In this document: one piece after another, positions 39,401 to 49,779 of the stretch
How positions within the stretch are numbered: position 1 is the stretch's first letter
Layout: every line of letters starts with the position of its first letter
Origin: Liolophura sinensis
Lineage: Eukaryota; Mollusca; Polyplacophora; Chitonida; Chitonidae
Reading direction: 5' to 3'
Length of the DNA: 64,000 nt
NCBI RefSeq assembly: GCF_032854445.1
Contig: NC_088301.1
Span: 50,215,116 to 50,279,115 of the forward strand
Notes under the pieces: generated by a model
Databases searched by the model: none
What the model was told of the DNA's origin: nothing
What the model saw: only the letters and a program-made list of their open reading frames with translations
Position numbers and translations under genes: made by a program

Positions 39401-39720
39401 CTGATTTTGAGTGTATCGGTAGGACACTCTATACTGACAAGTACACAAGTTTCTTAATTTGGATCATCATTAACACAGTCTTGCCAAAGGCCCGATTTTA
39501 ACAGGTGCATTCTCCACACAACAACAACAACACAACATAATGGATAACTGACATTCTTCACTCAGAAACTTTCATATGTCAAAACCAACAAACGGCTAAT
39601 TTAATCGTAGCAATACAACACCTTGTCATTTTCTAATCTTGTTTCTAAAATCTTGTTCAGCTTTCTAGTCAGTGGATTTGTGTGCGTCGCCGTCGACACG
39701 TCTGCATCTTTATCAGCCAT
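27410..39720 (-). CDS. COG6: COG6, conserved oligomeric Golgi complex subunit 6 (complete, 19 exons, 636 aa)
   Basis: Subunit of the lobe B half of the COG tethering complex, which holds retrograde vesicles at Golgi cisternae and so supports glycosylation. Exons 5' to 3' (high-low): 39720-39622, 38499-38356, 37683-37612, 37071-37013, 36584-36473, 36259-36177, 34891-34821, 34483-34390, 33821-33745, 32958-32821, 32457-32393, 32028-31937, 31507-31393, 30554-30423, 30066-29899, 29283-29176, 28606-28553, 28287-28208, 27557-27410. Phases agree throughout (1,911 nt). Landmarks are [19 protein letters not shown] near the start, [75 protein letters not shown] and the C-terminal [11 protein letters not shown]. 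These follow animal COG6 end to end; human COG6 is 657 aa. The start ATG opens [10 protein letters not shown] just before the conserved NPL-RKL block. Intron 11 appears to use a GC donor. Several introns carry SINE copies. Confidence 0.96.
29562..29705 (-). repeat. Old SINE fragment (family A) in COG6 intron 15
   Basis: It matches the minus-strand form of the family at 30610-30875: gctatactcaagaa, ccagcattat, gaggaagccagcatga and acttcaactcacac in order, with several changes. It produces the longest plus-strand open frame of this intron, which I do not take as a gene. Confidence 0.6.
30610..30875 (-). repeat. tRNA-derived SINE (family A), near full length, COG6 intron 14
   Basis: Read on the minus strand, it begins GGGGCCTCCGTGGCTCAGTT (A box TGGCTCAGTTGG), has a B box near GAGTTCAAGTCC and ends in a (aaat)n tail. 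Flanks tataattaatttta and tataattcatttta look like a target-site duplication of about 14 bp with one mismatch. Confidence 0.85.
31393..32457 (-). other. COG6: COG6 exons 11-13 with a non-GT intron between exons 11 and 12
   Basis: Exon 11 (32457-32393) ends TTC AAG in the block EGVCRPFK, and exon 12 (32028-31937) begins GTG CGT GTA (VRVEQVV), which must follow in phase 0. The bases after AAG are GCAGGT, so the intron begins with GC. The next GT would add four bases and break the frame. Confidence 0.75.
33313..33745. repeat. Tandem duplication of about 217 bp at the start of COG6 intron 9
   Basis: Copies at about 33313-33528 and 33535-33745 share tctagtaaaa, gttgcctaaa, cttagcataaaac and actgggta.att..aatt.tcttacc. 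The copy next to exon 9 contains the true 5' splice site; the other carries a look-alike at 33526-33527. Confidence 0.8.
34027..34312 (+). repeat. tRNA-derived SINE (family A), full length with target-site duplication, COG6 intron 8
   Basis: The head ggggcctccgtggcgcagtt contains a perfect A box (tggcgcagttgg), with a B box at gagttcaagtcc. The body is GC-rich and the tail runs gagtacggcgtaaaacacc to (aaat)n. The flanks tactagaaaaaaatg and tactagaaaaatg give a target-site duplication of about 13 bp. It is the best-preserved copy in the window and could still carry a working pol III promoter. Confidence 0.9.
35453..35519 (+). repeat. SINE 3' end fragment (family B) in COG6 intron 6
   Basis: The segment cacaacatggctgaaatatt then gccgatatgg, with a cattcattt end, resembles the 3' tail of the family at 19480-19541 and 46545-46592. 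Confidence 0.4.
36864..36942. repeat. Tandem duplication, about 37-bp unit, COG6 intron 4
   Basis: The unit gagaaactggcagaaatttt followed by gaatctctaaaagg occurs twice in direct succession. Confidence 0.9.
39176..39245 (+). repeat. Dispersed repeat shared with 40025-40075
   Basis: Both contain ggagatt.gaaatc.gcacc followed by atgtttttt-ga in the same orientation. One is in COG6 intron 1, the other in the COG6-YJU2 spacer. The family is unknown. Confidence 0.4.
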
Positions 39721-40683
39721 TGTGAGCTCTATGTTCAGGGGGCGTAACTCTCTTCATATCTGAGTTGCCTCGCCCATGTACATGAACGGAAAAAGGGCTA
39801 TTATCCAACAGACCTTTCGGATCGCGTTCTACAATCGAGTCAAATATTCGCTAAAATTTCTAGTCACATACAGGTAGGTAGTCCATAAAGACAGACTCAA
39901 TGTATATCTTAAAATTCCGACATTCAACGTAACACTGATGAAGGTTACAATGAATATTAAAATAGCACACAGATTCAACCTAGATGGACTAAAATTTTGC
40001 TGATCCCCTCATTTCAAGCCGCATATGAGTATGCCTGTCGGAAGGAGATTTGAAATCCGCACCATGTTTTTGATTGACCAATTAGTATTTTGTTCATGAC
40101 AACTTTATCAACTGGCTGAGTAATCTTGCACTCAATATAAAGATAGTTCCATTATCACCCAAAGATGCAATACTTCAAAAAGATTCACGTTTTAATAACA
40201 CATTATTATATCGGCTTGCCCTGGCCTCTATAATTCTCACAACCGATAATACAGCAGTGCCCTCAATCTATGTGAATATCAGTGTCGGCAATGATTACGC
40301 TGGTTCAATAACATATGGTACCTGATCAGTCTACCGGCATAGATCACATGTGACATTGTTATTCATTTCAAGTAGGTAGGGGCCACTGCTGTTTCACAAG
40401 TTAGAAGATTTGCTGCTCTTCTCAGAGAACCAGATGTTTGTACATATCTATACTTAAGCCTGTTTCACTTATTTTAATATGGCAGTCAACTTTAAGGGTG
40501 GAGAAAACCAGTTTGCTCAAGGTAAACATGTGCTGAATTACTGATGAACTTTTTCACTGTGGCAGACATGCATGCCATATTGGAAAGGGAATTTGAACAT
40601 TTCACCTTGTGCATATAAGAAGCCTATAAATCAACACACAAACCAATAAATGTACAAGAAAAAAGTTTTAGAGTGGATGTTAT
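39721..40683. other. Spacer between YJU2 and COG6 (COG6 promoter side)
   Basis: About 1 kb between two minus-strand genes. It should contain the COG6 promoter and 5' UTR. I see no exon, only the short dispersed repeat near 40045. Confidence 0.5.
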
Positions 40684-40689
40684 TTTATT
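40684..40689 (-). terminator. Candidate YJU2 polyadenylation signal
   Basis: AATAAA on the minus strand (plus strand tttatt in tattttatttac), about 80 bp after the YJU2 stop. Confidence 0.5.
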
Positions 40690-40769
40690 TACAGTAATCA
40701 CAGTATGAAAGTGAAGTCCTGGTTAAAAAGAGTAGAATATTTCCCATATAATCAGACTAGTCCTGCATG

Positions 40770-43700
40770 CTAGTCACCATCTGAGGAGTCAGTGTCAGAG
40801 TAGTTTCCAAGCAGTGTGAGGGCAGATGAAGCCTTTGACGTGGAGGCTGCGTTACTGGATGTACCATCTGGAACAGCTGGTGCAGTGTTGTTTACAGTCC
40901 CGTTTGATGTTTTGAGCAATGAGAAATTCTCTGCTCCCTTGACAGTTTCTATCGGCTTTTTTCCTACAGGCTCATTTTCAGATTTGGGTACTTTCTTTCT
41001 GACCAAACCAGCCAGTCCCAATTTTGAAGGTAACATTCCTACACTTCTTTCCCATACTGGCTTCTTTGCTGAAGATTTCTTCTCCTCTGGCACATCCTGT
41101 GGATATATACAACAGATGAAAATTAGAACAATGTTATAGCATTTTCAGTTTCATTGCAAATTCATTGCAAACTAATGGTACGTGCTTTGGAACACCTGGT
41201 AATCCAACAGACCATTAAATCTCATAATGTGTATTCAGCATCTATTCCTAACTGTATACACAAATTCGAAGTACTCATGCAACAGAAGTAATACATGGTA
41301 AAAAGGTGTAACCAGAAACTTCAGAGTAACTTTGTACTTTTTTTTTTTCAGTAAAAAAGTACAAACTGTGACATCAACACATTATCATAAGAAACAGTAG
41401 TGATAAAACTACAGGTGCTTAATGTTGTTTATGATAGGTCTGGATGCCATGAAATCAGCAACAAATTTATGAAAACAGATTTAAGTTAAAAGATCAATTC
41501 TTACCTGTGTGAGTACATCTGTAGGTTTATTTCTGGCTGGCAAAGACACCGATTTTTTAGCAGCTGGCTGACCATCATCATCTTCATCATCATCATCATG
41601 CAACCTCTTCACCACTGTGTCTCCCTTTTTCCCAAATAGTGACCTAAAATTGAGAAAGAGTTATTCAAAAAATATAATTAATCCCTATGAATGCCAGTAC
41701 ACAACAAGAGAATGTTCATCTAACTTTAATCAGTATTTATGTAAATTATTGATAAACGCAATTCCGGCAGAGGCTTATATACTTCTGAGAGGTGTTAGTA
41801 TTAAAAAATATGTTCTTCAACGGCATCAAGAGTTTCATACAATTGGCACTGCAGTTGGAGCCTGTCAAATGAAATGTGAGCATATTTAAAAGAAAAATGA
41901 ATATCTCACGCCAATAGTGTTATTTAATGCACTTCCCCAACATATAGCTATGTAAATATATACATATATATATATACTAAGACCATAGATAAATGTTGCA
42001 ATACGTTGTTCGATGTAAAACAATATCTTACTTGATAAGTTCCTCCTCCTCTTCAGCTTGTTTCCTGGCCATTTCCTCTGTGTATGTGTTGTGCATCTCT
42101 AACATCTTTGTGTGGTCCACACTGGCCATACGCGAATTGAGCTCCTTCAGCTCCTCTAAAGCGTCAATCTGTTCCATTTCCTGTCGACTGGCTTTTGTAC
42201 GGTTTTCCAGCACCTAAAACAGTGGATTTATGAATAATCTCTTACACAAGACTTTAGTCACCATTCGGAAAAAGGGAGACACAGTGGTGTAGAGGTTGCA
42301 TGATGATGATGAAGATGATGATGGTCAGCCAGCTGCTAGAACATCGGTTTCTTTGCCAGCAAGAACTAAACCTACAGATGTACTCACAAGGTAAGAATTG
42401 ATCTCTTAATTTAAATCTGTTCTCAAAAATTTGCTTCTGACTTCATGGCATCCACCATGAAATCAGAAAGCTATGTAGATGGGCGCTGCAGCCTACCCCT
42501 TTATGGTCAGGCAATATGTAAATAAATAGGCAAAGGTAAATTGCCAACCTGCCCCTTTTGTTTTCAAGCGAAATCAATTGCAAAAGACAGATTACAGATC
42601 AAGAAGATTTAAGGTAGCTACCTTAAGTGATTTCACACAGATCTTCAAAACATATGTGGATCAAATTATCATCTTCCATCAGTATAGTCACACAAACCTA
42701 CCTTCATTGGATTATTCATCTCTTCCTCTTCTTTCGCCTGCCTCTCTTTCTGTGCCATCTCCTCTGCTGTTTTTGATGCCTCAAAATTCCTAGTTGCTCC
42801 ATCTTCCAACGCATAATCTGTTGTTCTCAAATCTGTCTAAAAACAAAGAAAGCCAATTAAAATCCACAAGATTGTAAAACATTTTGTCAAATACATATTC
42901 TATAAAGCTGATATACAAGAATTATTCAGTATCCACAAATGCAGGCTTTAAATATTGTTTATTATTATTTTCTTTCTTTTGGCTGACAATTTTTACAGCA
43001 TAGACAAGATAAATATATGAACCATTGAAACATCTGAAAGGTTGAATCTTTAGTCATCATGAAAACTTCACTAGCCAGGTTAAGCTCGCATGAAGTAATG
43101 CATTCATATTAAGGAATTTGTGTCCCTGAAGGCTGATTAAGAACGACAATAAAACAATATGAATCGAAATAATGATAGTACCAGCATTTAAGTTAACTTT
43201 CAATAGAACTGCTTTTTCACTGTTACCTTGAATGCTATTTCTGATACACAGCGTGGACATTTTATGTAAAACCTGAAGATCCGTAATCCTAGATAGTCTT
43301 CATCTTCTACTGTCTCTTTCCTTGAGTTGAACTTCTTTCCTTTATAAATGTACTCTCCACATGTGTTGCATCTAAAAAGATATTATACAAAGACATGATA
43401 AATTTATCAGTATATTTGATTAGTGTTTTACGCCTTACTCATGCATATTTCACTTATACGATAGCAGCCAACATCATGGTGCAGGAAACCTGGCAGAGCC
43501 AGAAGGAAACCCACGACGATGTTGCTGACAGACCTTCCCAAGTACCGTCAGAGAGGAAGCCAGCATGAGCTTGACTTGACCTCATTAGATAGAGGCTCCT
43601 GGGTGACTGAGCCACGCTGGCATGCTAACCACCTCAGGCATGGAGGCCCCAAAGATATGACAAAAAAGAACATCACAAAAATATGAAATTACCAGGAAAT

Positions 43701-45397
43701 GATTTTTATTCATTTGTGTACATCAAACAACATTAAGTTGAAACATTTAATACAAAAGTTGAAGAGAATGACACAAGCTATTCACAATGTAAATATAAAC
43801 TACAAGGCCTTATTAAAGGCTATAATATAATCTCACTCACATGTCCTAAATAAAGGTTCTCTTACCTCATGTTAAAAGGGGACATGATACGAATGCTATA
43901 TTGACGATTACGTGGAAGTTTCAACTTGGGTATCTTCGAGGGATCAAAGTCTGGTGGATAGTATTTCTGAAAGAAAAAGGAACACAAATATAAACAAAGC
44001 CAACTAACTATTACGAAAGGGATGTCCCACTGTGTACCGGTCCTTCAATTTTGTCCACACCTGTTAATTTCATCTACTAGGATTTCAGCCAGCAATCTCT
44101 AGGTTGTGAGTCAATGCTTATACCACTAGACCCTACAGCTTGGAGGTAGATAACACTTGAGTATCACCCTGTTACACTACTTGTCAAGTGTACTGCTGAG
44201 GAAGTGCAATGCATAGTACATCTATAAAAAAATTGCCTATGCAAATTAAGCAATAATAACATCACACTTTTCAACAAATACTGCACTATTCCTAAAAAGC
44301 AGTGACCTTGGCCTTAGAACCACTGATGTAATTTAACCATTTCAGACCACGGACATCCAGGCATTAGATGATTTTTTGTGCCTACATGCTTTACCAGCGT
44401 AAACACAGAGGTGAAGATATCAAAATTACGTGCGGGTTAATACAAACTTCTGTTTCAAGGCCTCACAAGTCCAAAATTACTAAGACTTTGATGATATTCA
44501 CATTTACACGTACTGTCCAAATTGTTCTACTGTCTATTAAACATACTATAATTTCCAGTTATTGTAAGCTGTAGTACTCAGAATATCATCCAATGTTGTT
44601 CACTTGTTTTTATCTTCCCATGTTATCTTTTGCAGAGTCGATGGCCAAGTGGTTAGCATAATAGTGCAGCACATGGAATCAGGAGCCTCTCACCAATGCG
44701 GTTATTTTGAGTTCAAGTCCACCTCACGATGGTTTTGTCCTTGATCATAAATGGGAAGGTCTTCCAGCAACTTGCACATGGTTGTGGGTGTTCTTCAGGC
44801 TTTGCCTGGTTTCCACCATAAAGCTAGTGGCCGCTGGATAAGTGAAATATTCTTGAGTATGCCATAACACAAGTTATCTGTCACCTTGTAATCTGCTTGC
44901 CGCATTCTGCCTCATTCAATTTCTAGTTATATGTCCAGGTATGTGTGGTCTCGTATAAATTAACTATGGGATTTACACTGTACAAAGCAAAGGCATGGCA
45001 TTTACATCCTGTGGAAGACTGAGACTTATGATTTAGTTCACAGAAATCTATCCTAGACAGCATACCAAGTAGAATTACAGTTAAAAACAATAATAATACA
45101 TATTCATATTTGTTAATGCGAGCCGTCTTCCAGGTATGTTTTCTTTATATATCACTATAAAAAATTATGTTTTAGTTAGTGTTACGACAATATGTATTTT
45201 ACACATGATATAAGGAAGATTGTTTGATTTACTGAATCGCTTTATTTTTGTTATAAAAAAAGTCACAGTAGAGCAATAACTAAAGCATTTATCTTTAGCA
45301 TACAAAAACACTTATTCGAAACATAGCACTGACGCAAAGAACTGCATAGACACACTGCATAGGATATACTCACATTTAAGACCTTTCTTTCGGACAT
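40770..45397 (-). CDS. YJU2: YJU2/CCDC94 splicing factor (complete, 7 exons, 350 aa)
   Basis: Step-I splicing factor of the YJU2/CWC16 family, which joins the activated spliceosome in the nucleus and promotes branching. Exons 5' to 3' (high-low): 45397-45374, 43966-43866, 43371-43227, 42836-42702, 42213-42032, 41643-41505, 41096-40770; 1,053 nt, all in phase. The protein starts [20 protein letters not shown], as in animal orthologues. A zinc-binding set C43-X2-C46 (CNTCGEYIY) and C80-X2-C83 (CPRC) sits at the family positions. GATRNF, NNPMK and VLENRTK follow, then a coiled-coil, Glu-rich segment. Exon 6 encodes an acidic run ([10 protein letters not shown]). The tail has [19 protein letters not shown] and ends Ser/Asp-rich ([11 protein letters not shown]), a form shared with human YJU2. 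Human YJU2 is about 323 aa. Intron 4 contains an inverted copy of exon 6. Confidence 0.96.
41441..41665 (-). repeat. Exon 6 of YJU2 with flanks: source arm of an inverted duplication
   Basis: This segment, read on the minus strand, matches 42226-42454 read on the plus strand, over exon 6 and about 65 bp of the following intron. Roughly nine of ten bases agree by eye. Confidence 0.9.
42226..42454 (+). pseudogene. Antisense copy of YJU2 exon 6 inside YJU2 intron 4
   Basis: On the plus strand it reads aaaagggagacacagtggtg, then tagaggttgcatgatgatga, agccagctgct and aaacctacagatgtactcac, matching exon 6 and continuing into the same intron sequence (aaggtaagaattgatct) up to catggcatcca. It is opposite to YJU2 transcription, so it is not an exon. 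Relative to exon 6 it has an in-frame TAG (after GTGGTG), one GAT codon fewer and small indels. Because the intron flank is included, it is a genomic inverted duplication and not a processed copy. Confidence 0.9.
43418..43650 (-). repeat. tRNA-derived SINE (family A), YJU2 intron 2
   Basis: Minus-strand copy starting ggggcctccatgcctgaggt, with recognisable tail (tattt..cat.agtaaggcgtaaaac read on the minus strand) and cttcctctctgacg body. The A and B boxes are degraded, and it is older than the copy at 34027. Confidence 0.75.
44634..44873 (+). repeat. tRNA-derived SINE (family A), YJU2 intron 1
   Basis: Head gagtcgatggccaagtggtt, B box gagttcaagtcc, body gggaaggtcttcc and ggctttgcctggtttcc, and tail aagtgaaatattcttgagta. 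It is diverged and lacks a clear (aaat)n tail. Confidence 0.75.
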
Positions 45398-46439
45398 CTT
45401 TGATTACTAAATTATTCGAAACGGAGGAAAGTCTCAAAAGTTCTTCGAATTTCCACCTAATATCTGTCGCAGGTCTACGAGGTTAAAACGATTTACAGGA
45501 AGTGGAGTATTTCATCAAGTTTTACAGCGCCCTCTGTAAACAAAAGGGGGATAATGCTCGTGGTACAGTGATGCGGGCGAAGTGCAAACTCCGCTCTTTC
45601 GTTCGTGTCTTTTACTGCATGGTGATGTAAACGTACAACAACTGATAAATGTTATGTACAGTACCGGTAGGCCTAAGTCATAGATTGGACTTAAATTAAC
45701 TTGAATGAATATATGACCTGTACATCCTCACCGGTGTGACAGTTTACTCGTGAATGTGGGTTTATATGTGTACCGGAGTATGGAAACAGTTCGAGATTGT
45801 AGATCACGAATAAGTGATGACTCGATATTATTTACGCTGTTTCGGCTGTTACGTTATTTTGCTATTTTAGTCCTGTCATATACCTCTTGAGTTATTGCTT
45901 CGAAAATATCTGGACAGAAGACATCCATTTACCTACCGTAAATGAATATCCCTCAGGAAACTTTAGGCATTCATGATCCATCATTGTCTCACTTAATTAG
46001 GAAATTTGCCTTTCGGACATACATTTTCCTGACAATATATTTAATTTCTGTCGACATTTTCCTACCCTAGCTTAACTTAAGAAATAGGTGAAAAAGTCGA
46101 AGCTATTAATTACAAGACATATATCGTTTTGATGAAAAAGAAAAAAAGACTCAATCAAAAATTCTTTAGTTAGGACTTTATATTACGGCGGCCAGCTAAC
46201 TTATGTGTAGAGAAAACCAAGAGAACAAGGGAAACTACCGTCAATCGTCAGATAGGCTACTTGACTTCGGGACATACATCTGCAGTCTAATCAACGAGGT
46301 CAGCACGGAGAGGCAAGATCACGGTCGATCATAGAATGATCGGTTGCAGTATCTGCAGTATTTCTTTTTCCAAAATATTTTCTTGACGCTAATCGGGTGA
46401 TATTAATATGTCACTGAGGTGAACGGACATGTAGGCCTA

Positions 46440-46592
46440 CTTCGTTCCTGGTGTCCTCGGCATAGCATTCCAGTGAGGCAGCACTACAAAAAGAAGGCGA
46501 CATTCGAACATGTCGGTAACGAGGAGATACCGTCTTGATAAATGGTGGAAATATTGCTGAATGCGACACCAATCAAACAAACAAACAAGTTC
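46440..46592 (+). repeat. SINE 3' part (family B)
   Basis: It contains agtgaggcagcactacaaaa, ggtggaaatattgctgaatg then cgacaccaatc, and a (caaa)n end. This is the same core and tail order as the copies at 19188 and 55570; the tRNA-like head is missing. Confidence 0.65.
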
Positions 46593-47199
46593 TTTAAGTG
46601 CATGGGCTTGCTACACATTTAACGTTTATTCGATTAGTCATACCTGTCTTGAGTATGAAACACAAAGAACCACTTTACGCATCGATAGCTGCTCATATCG
46701 GATACCGCTATCGACTCCAGATATATGACTGTACAGTTGTGGCTGATGTTCTGGAATATATTATTCCGTCATTCAGAGTTCAACTGATTTTGAACCGAAC
46801 ATGCATGTAATTTTAGATTTAATATTTACATTGTTTTACTCACTGTATGTGACTGTTCTGTCATCTAGGTTTATAAATGAAAGAGGTTTGACTCCTAAAA
46901 CCTTAAATATAAATGTAATATCGATAATTATAAAACTGACATTGACTGATGGTAAGGCACACACAATATAGAAGCGCTAAACCTTCTTCAGGTGCACATG
47001 CCTTTTCTCATCGCCTATCCTCAAAATGTCATTATTACGAGCAAAAATGCAAAACAACTAATTTAGGAAGACTTTTATTTCTATCATTATATCTGAACCT
47101 AGTAGTTCTCTTTGTGGAAAGGAGTAACTTATATGTACACCAGCTTATGACTGCTACATATTAAAATACATTTTTATGTGAAACCGGTACGGTCCATCC

Positions 47200-47460
47200 T
47201 ACCTCGTAGTGTAGACACAAGTATAGCGTAGTATAACCTCGTAATATAATAGTTATTACACTATCGGTAGCAAGTATTACCCGTAGTGTAGCATTATTAC
47301 ATTACGGATAACACTTCCTACTCATAATGTCACAATTATTACAATATGGGTAACCATCGCCGAGTGCATTCTGCCCATTCTGTAATATGGTTAGGCCTGA
47401 CCCATGCATGTTTCTGAGCATTATATGGAGGTGCCCGTAATGTAACACACAAGTGTTCAC
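47200..47460. repeat. Degenerate palindromic tandem repeats, unit about 40 bp
   Basis: Successive units look like cccgtagtgtagcattatta then cattacggataacacttcct, each an imperfect palindrome (gtaatgta..tattacattac). About five diverged units are visible. Related words recur at 48115-48240. Confidence 0.6.
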
Positions 47461-48114
47461 GTGCAATATATTCTCCGATCTGTCTTTATCTCATTTTCCC
47501 CATCTCATCAAGAATAGCCCGCTTAGAAAATTCTGAAAATCGTTTTTAAAATTAAAAGTAACTGTTATTTTTGTCGTAAATCCTTATTCTCATTACCTAC
47601 ATGTAGGTCTTATAATGTAAACACAAATGTTACCAAAATAAACCAGTCTTGACTACACCCGTTTAAGTTTGAGCGGAATCAGTGGAAGCTTGGTGTGATC
47701 GTCAGACCCCACCTCAGACTTTCTGAATGGGATATATATGTCACATAATTCTACCAATAAATGGTCAATAGATCTCACTCAACAGAAATAAGTATATTAA
47801 GAATATTTTCTAAGCACCGTCCAATATACATGTATATATTCCTGTCATAAAACGCCCAAGTCGCACACGAAAGTCATTATCTTCTATGTAATACTAAAAG
47901 TTTATAGGTGTAGTGAATTAATTTTTGAATATGTGCATAAAAAAAATATTCTTGATTGGTTAAGAATTTCTGAGACAGCAAATGCACAGCCTAATCACAA
48001 TCTCATGTCACAACAGCTGCAAATTCTGCCTTGAACAGATGCTTGTCTGTAAACAGAATTCTATCTACACAATATAATACTACAGAAATGAATACATTTT
48101 CTTAATATAGCGGG

Positions 48115-48240
48115 CACAGAATGGGTAATAACCGCTCATAATGTATGTTTCATTGCGGTTAGGAAGTGCTACTCACAGTGTTAAAATTGTTACACTACAG
48201 GATTTGATTACAATACGGGCGTCTACTAAGGTAGTTTTTG
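48115..48240. repeat. Second cluster of the palindromic repeats
   Basis: Words such as gggtaataaccgctcataat, ggttaggaagtg and gttacactacagg match, in inverted order, ataacacttcc, gtagtgta and attatgag-type words of the cluster near 47300. The two clusters might be arms of one element of about 1 kb. Confidence 0.45.
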
Positions 48241-48282
48241 AGGTGCTGTGGGCAAAAGGCTGTCTGCTCATTTCCATCTGTG

Positions 48283-49779
48283 TCACCGATGTCGCACCCT
48301 CCTTGCTCGACGCCTACGAGCAGGTAACCGAGCAACAGCTTCTCCACGGTGTGGGGTGCGAGACACATGGCGGTACGTGAAGGGTCTGTGCTCTATACTG
48401 CGTGCTCGTCGAATCAACAGGGGTTGACGATTGTTAACAGTTTGCACCTGCTGGCGACGAACTGCACCTGTGTTGATTTTGTTCTCGTGAGGTTTGGTAG
48501 TATGGCGGAAAGGTTTAATATGTCGTATACCAGTTCTGTAGCCATGCCGAATACGGCGTCGTTTGAAAAGTTTAGTACGAGTTCCACTTTTGCCAACTGT
48601 ATTCAGGTGCTCATTAGGCCTACTACTGGTGGGAACCGTGATGGTGGACACCCTCTTAAATTTACCTGCATAAAAAGCAACAAAACGAAACAACGCATGG
48701 TGTATATTTGTTTAAAACTTCTCAGACCTGTTTGAGAAATCAGTTGGTGTATGTTCACGATTTTATTTATGACGAAAAGATAAGGATAAAGTATTTGCCA
48801 ACCAATCTAGGTCCTAATTTGTCTGATCTTCTTCACTACAAATTGTCAGTAGAACTCCCTGTACAGAAATATTTTCTAGGTACCTTCTATAATAAAATGC
48901 ACACACTAGACAAGAAAGACATTGCTGTCTGTGTAGTACTAGAGGTTATAGGCATATGAAATTAATTATTGAATACGTGAAGATTCCAAAAAATCATGAG
49001 CAACAGAAAAGCCATACTTGTCGACATTATCCTTATCGTGTCATTCCGTAATTTGAGGGGTGTTGACAAAGAGAGATTTATTCCTGAAGATTCTGTCTGT
49101 GTGCCGTATCCCGGAGCTCCCGCCACGCAATCCATGGCCCTGTCGGGAAGTATGGTAAAGTTGGATGTGTCGATGGCATACTCATCGGTAATCTTCTGGT
49201 TCTCTTCGTCAGTAACGTTGTATTTCAGTTTTGAAGTGCAGAGGTTTAAACAACTGAGCAGAACGAAAGTGCATACCAGCAAGACGCACAAAGTTAGGAT
49301 TATGACTGGGATCTCCACACCACGAGAGCCAAACTCCTCTTCGAATGCTCTATCGTCTATGAAAAATTAAAAGTACTTAACAATGTTACTGGCATATAGC
49401 ATGCTAGTATGGGACGATGAGCAACCTCCTTAAAAAGGGTTGCAATTTAGGTTTGTGCTAGGATTAGGTTTATCATTGTCCAGAGTCAAAGAAAGAGTGC
49501 GTTATTTCAGTTGAGTTACCACACCTGTTCGGGTTGTCAAGAGGAGGCCCTCTTATTACCAAACTGTCAAGAGTGCTATACTATTAAAACTATTAACCAT
49601 AATTTAGAATTTTTATTACTTCAATTAAGGTGTCTCGTTTATAAAAGAAATTGGAACACACCAGATTTCATTTTCAAATATGAGCAATACTCACTGGAAT
49701 GATGTTGGTTATCTCCACCAACCGTAGGAATTCCTAGTAGAGTAAAAAGGCCCAGATACGCCATGAACTTGATTACCAT
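48283..49779 (-). CDS. Predicted small type I membrane protein with Arg/His-rich tail (3 exons, 268 aa)
   Basis: I do not recognise the family. Exons (high-low): 49779-49695, 49356-49018, 48665-48283; phases agree, 807 nt. Residues 1-22 (MVIKFMAYLGLFTLLGIPTV, GG) look like a signal peptide. A very short ectodomain (about 23-43) precedes a membrane segment at 44-66 (IPVIILTLCVLLVCTFVLLS). The cytoplasmic side has a neutral part with DEENQKITDEYAIDTSN and then, from residue 143, a basic tail of about 126 residues with roughly 29 Arg (KRRRIRHGYR, ARRRRARRVRHR). The donor of exon 1 (gtgagt) is good; that of exon 2 (gtatgg) is weak. If exon 2 is read through, the protein ends at a stop near 48962 without the basic tail. 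Only one frame of exon 3 is open in the incoming phase. It lies downstream of another small membrane-protein gene on the same strand. Confidence 0.5.

Larger units (their letters stand above)
45398..48282. other. Gene-free stretch upstream of YJU2
   Basis: The first few hundred bases should hold the YJU2 promoter and 5' UTR. I see no conserved exon. It contains a SINE 3' end (46440-46592) and two clusters of palindromic AT-rich repeats (47200-47460 and 48115-48240). Confidence 0.6.

Noticed and set aside
48349-48735. Plus-strand 128-codon frame opposite the Arg/His tail exon
   Set aside because: No phase-matched exons on the plus strand, while the minus frame links to two upstream exons. It remains a weak alternative.
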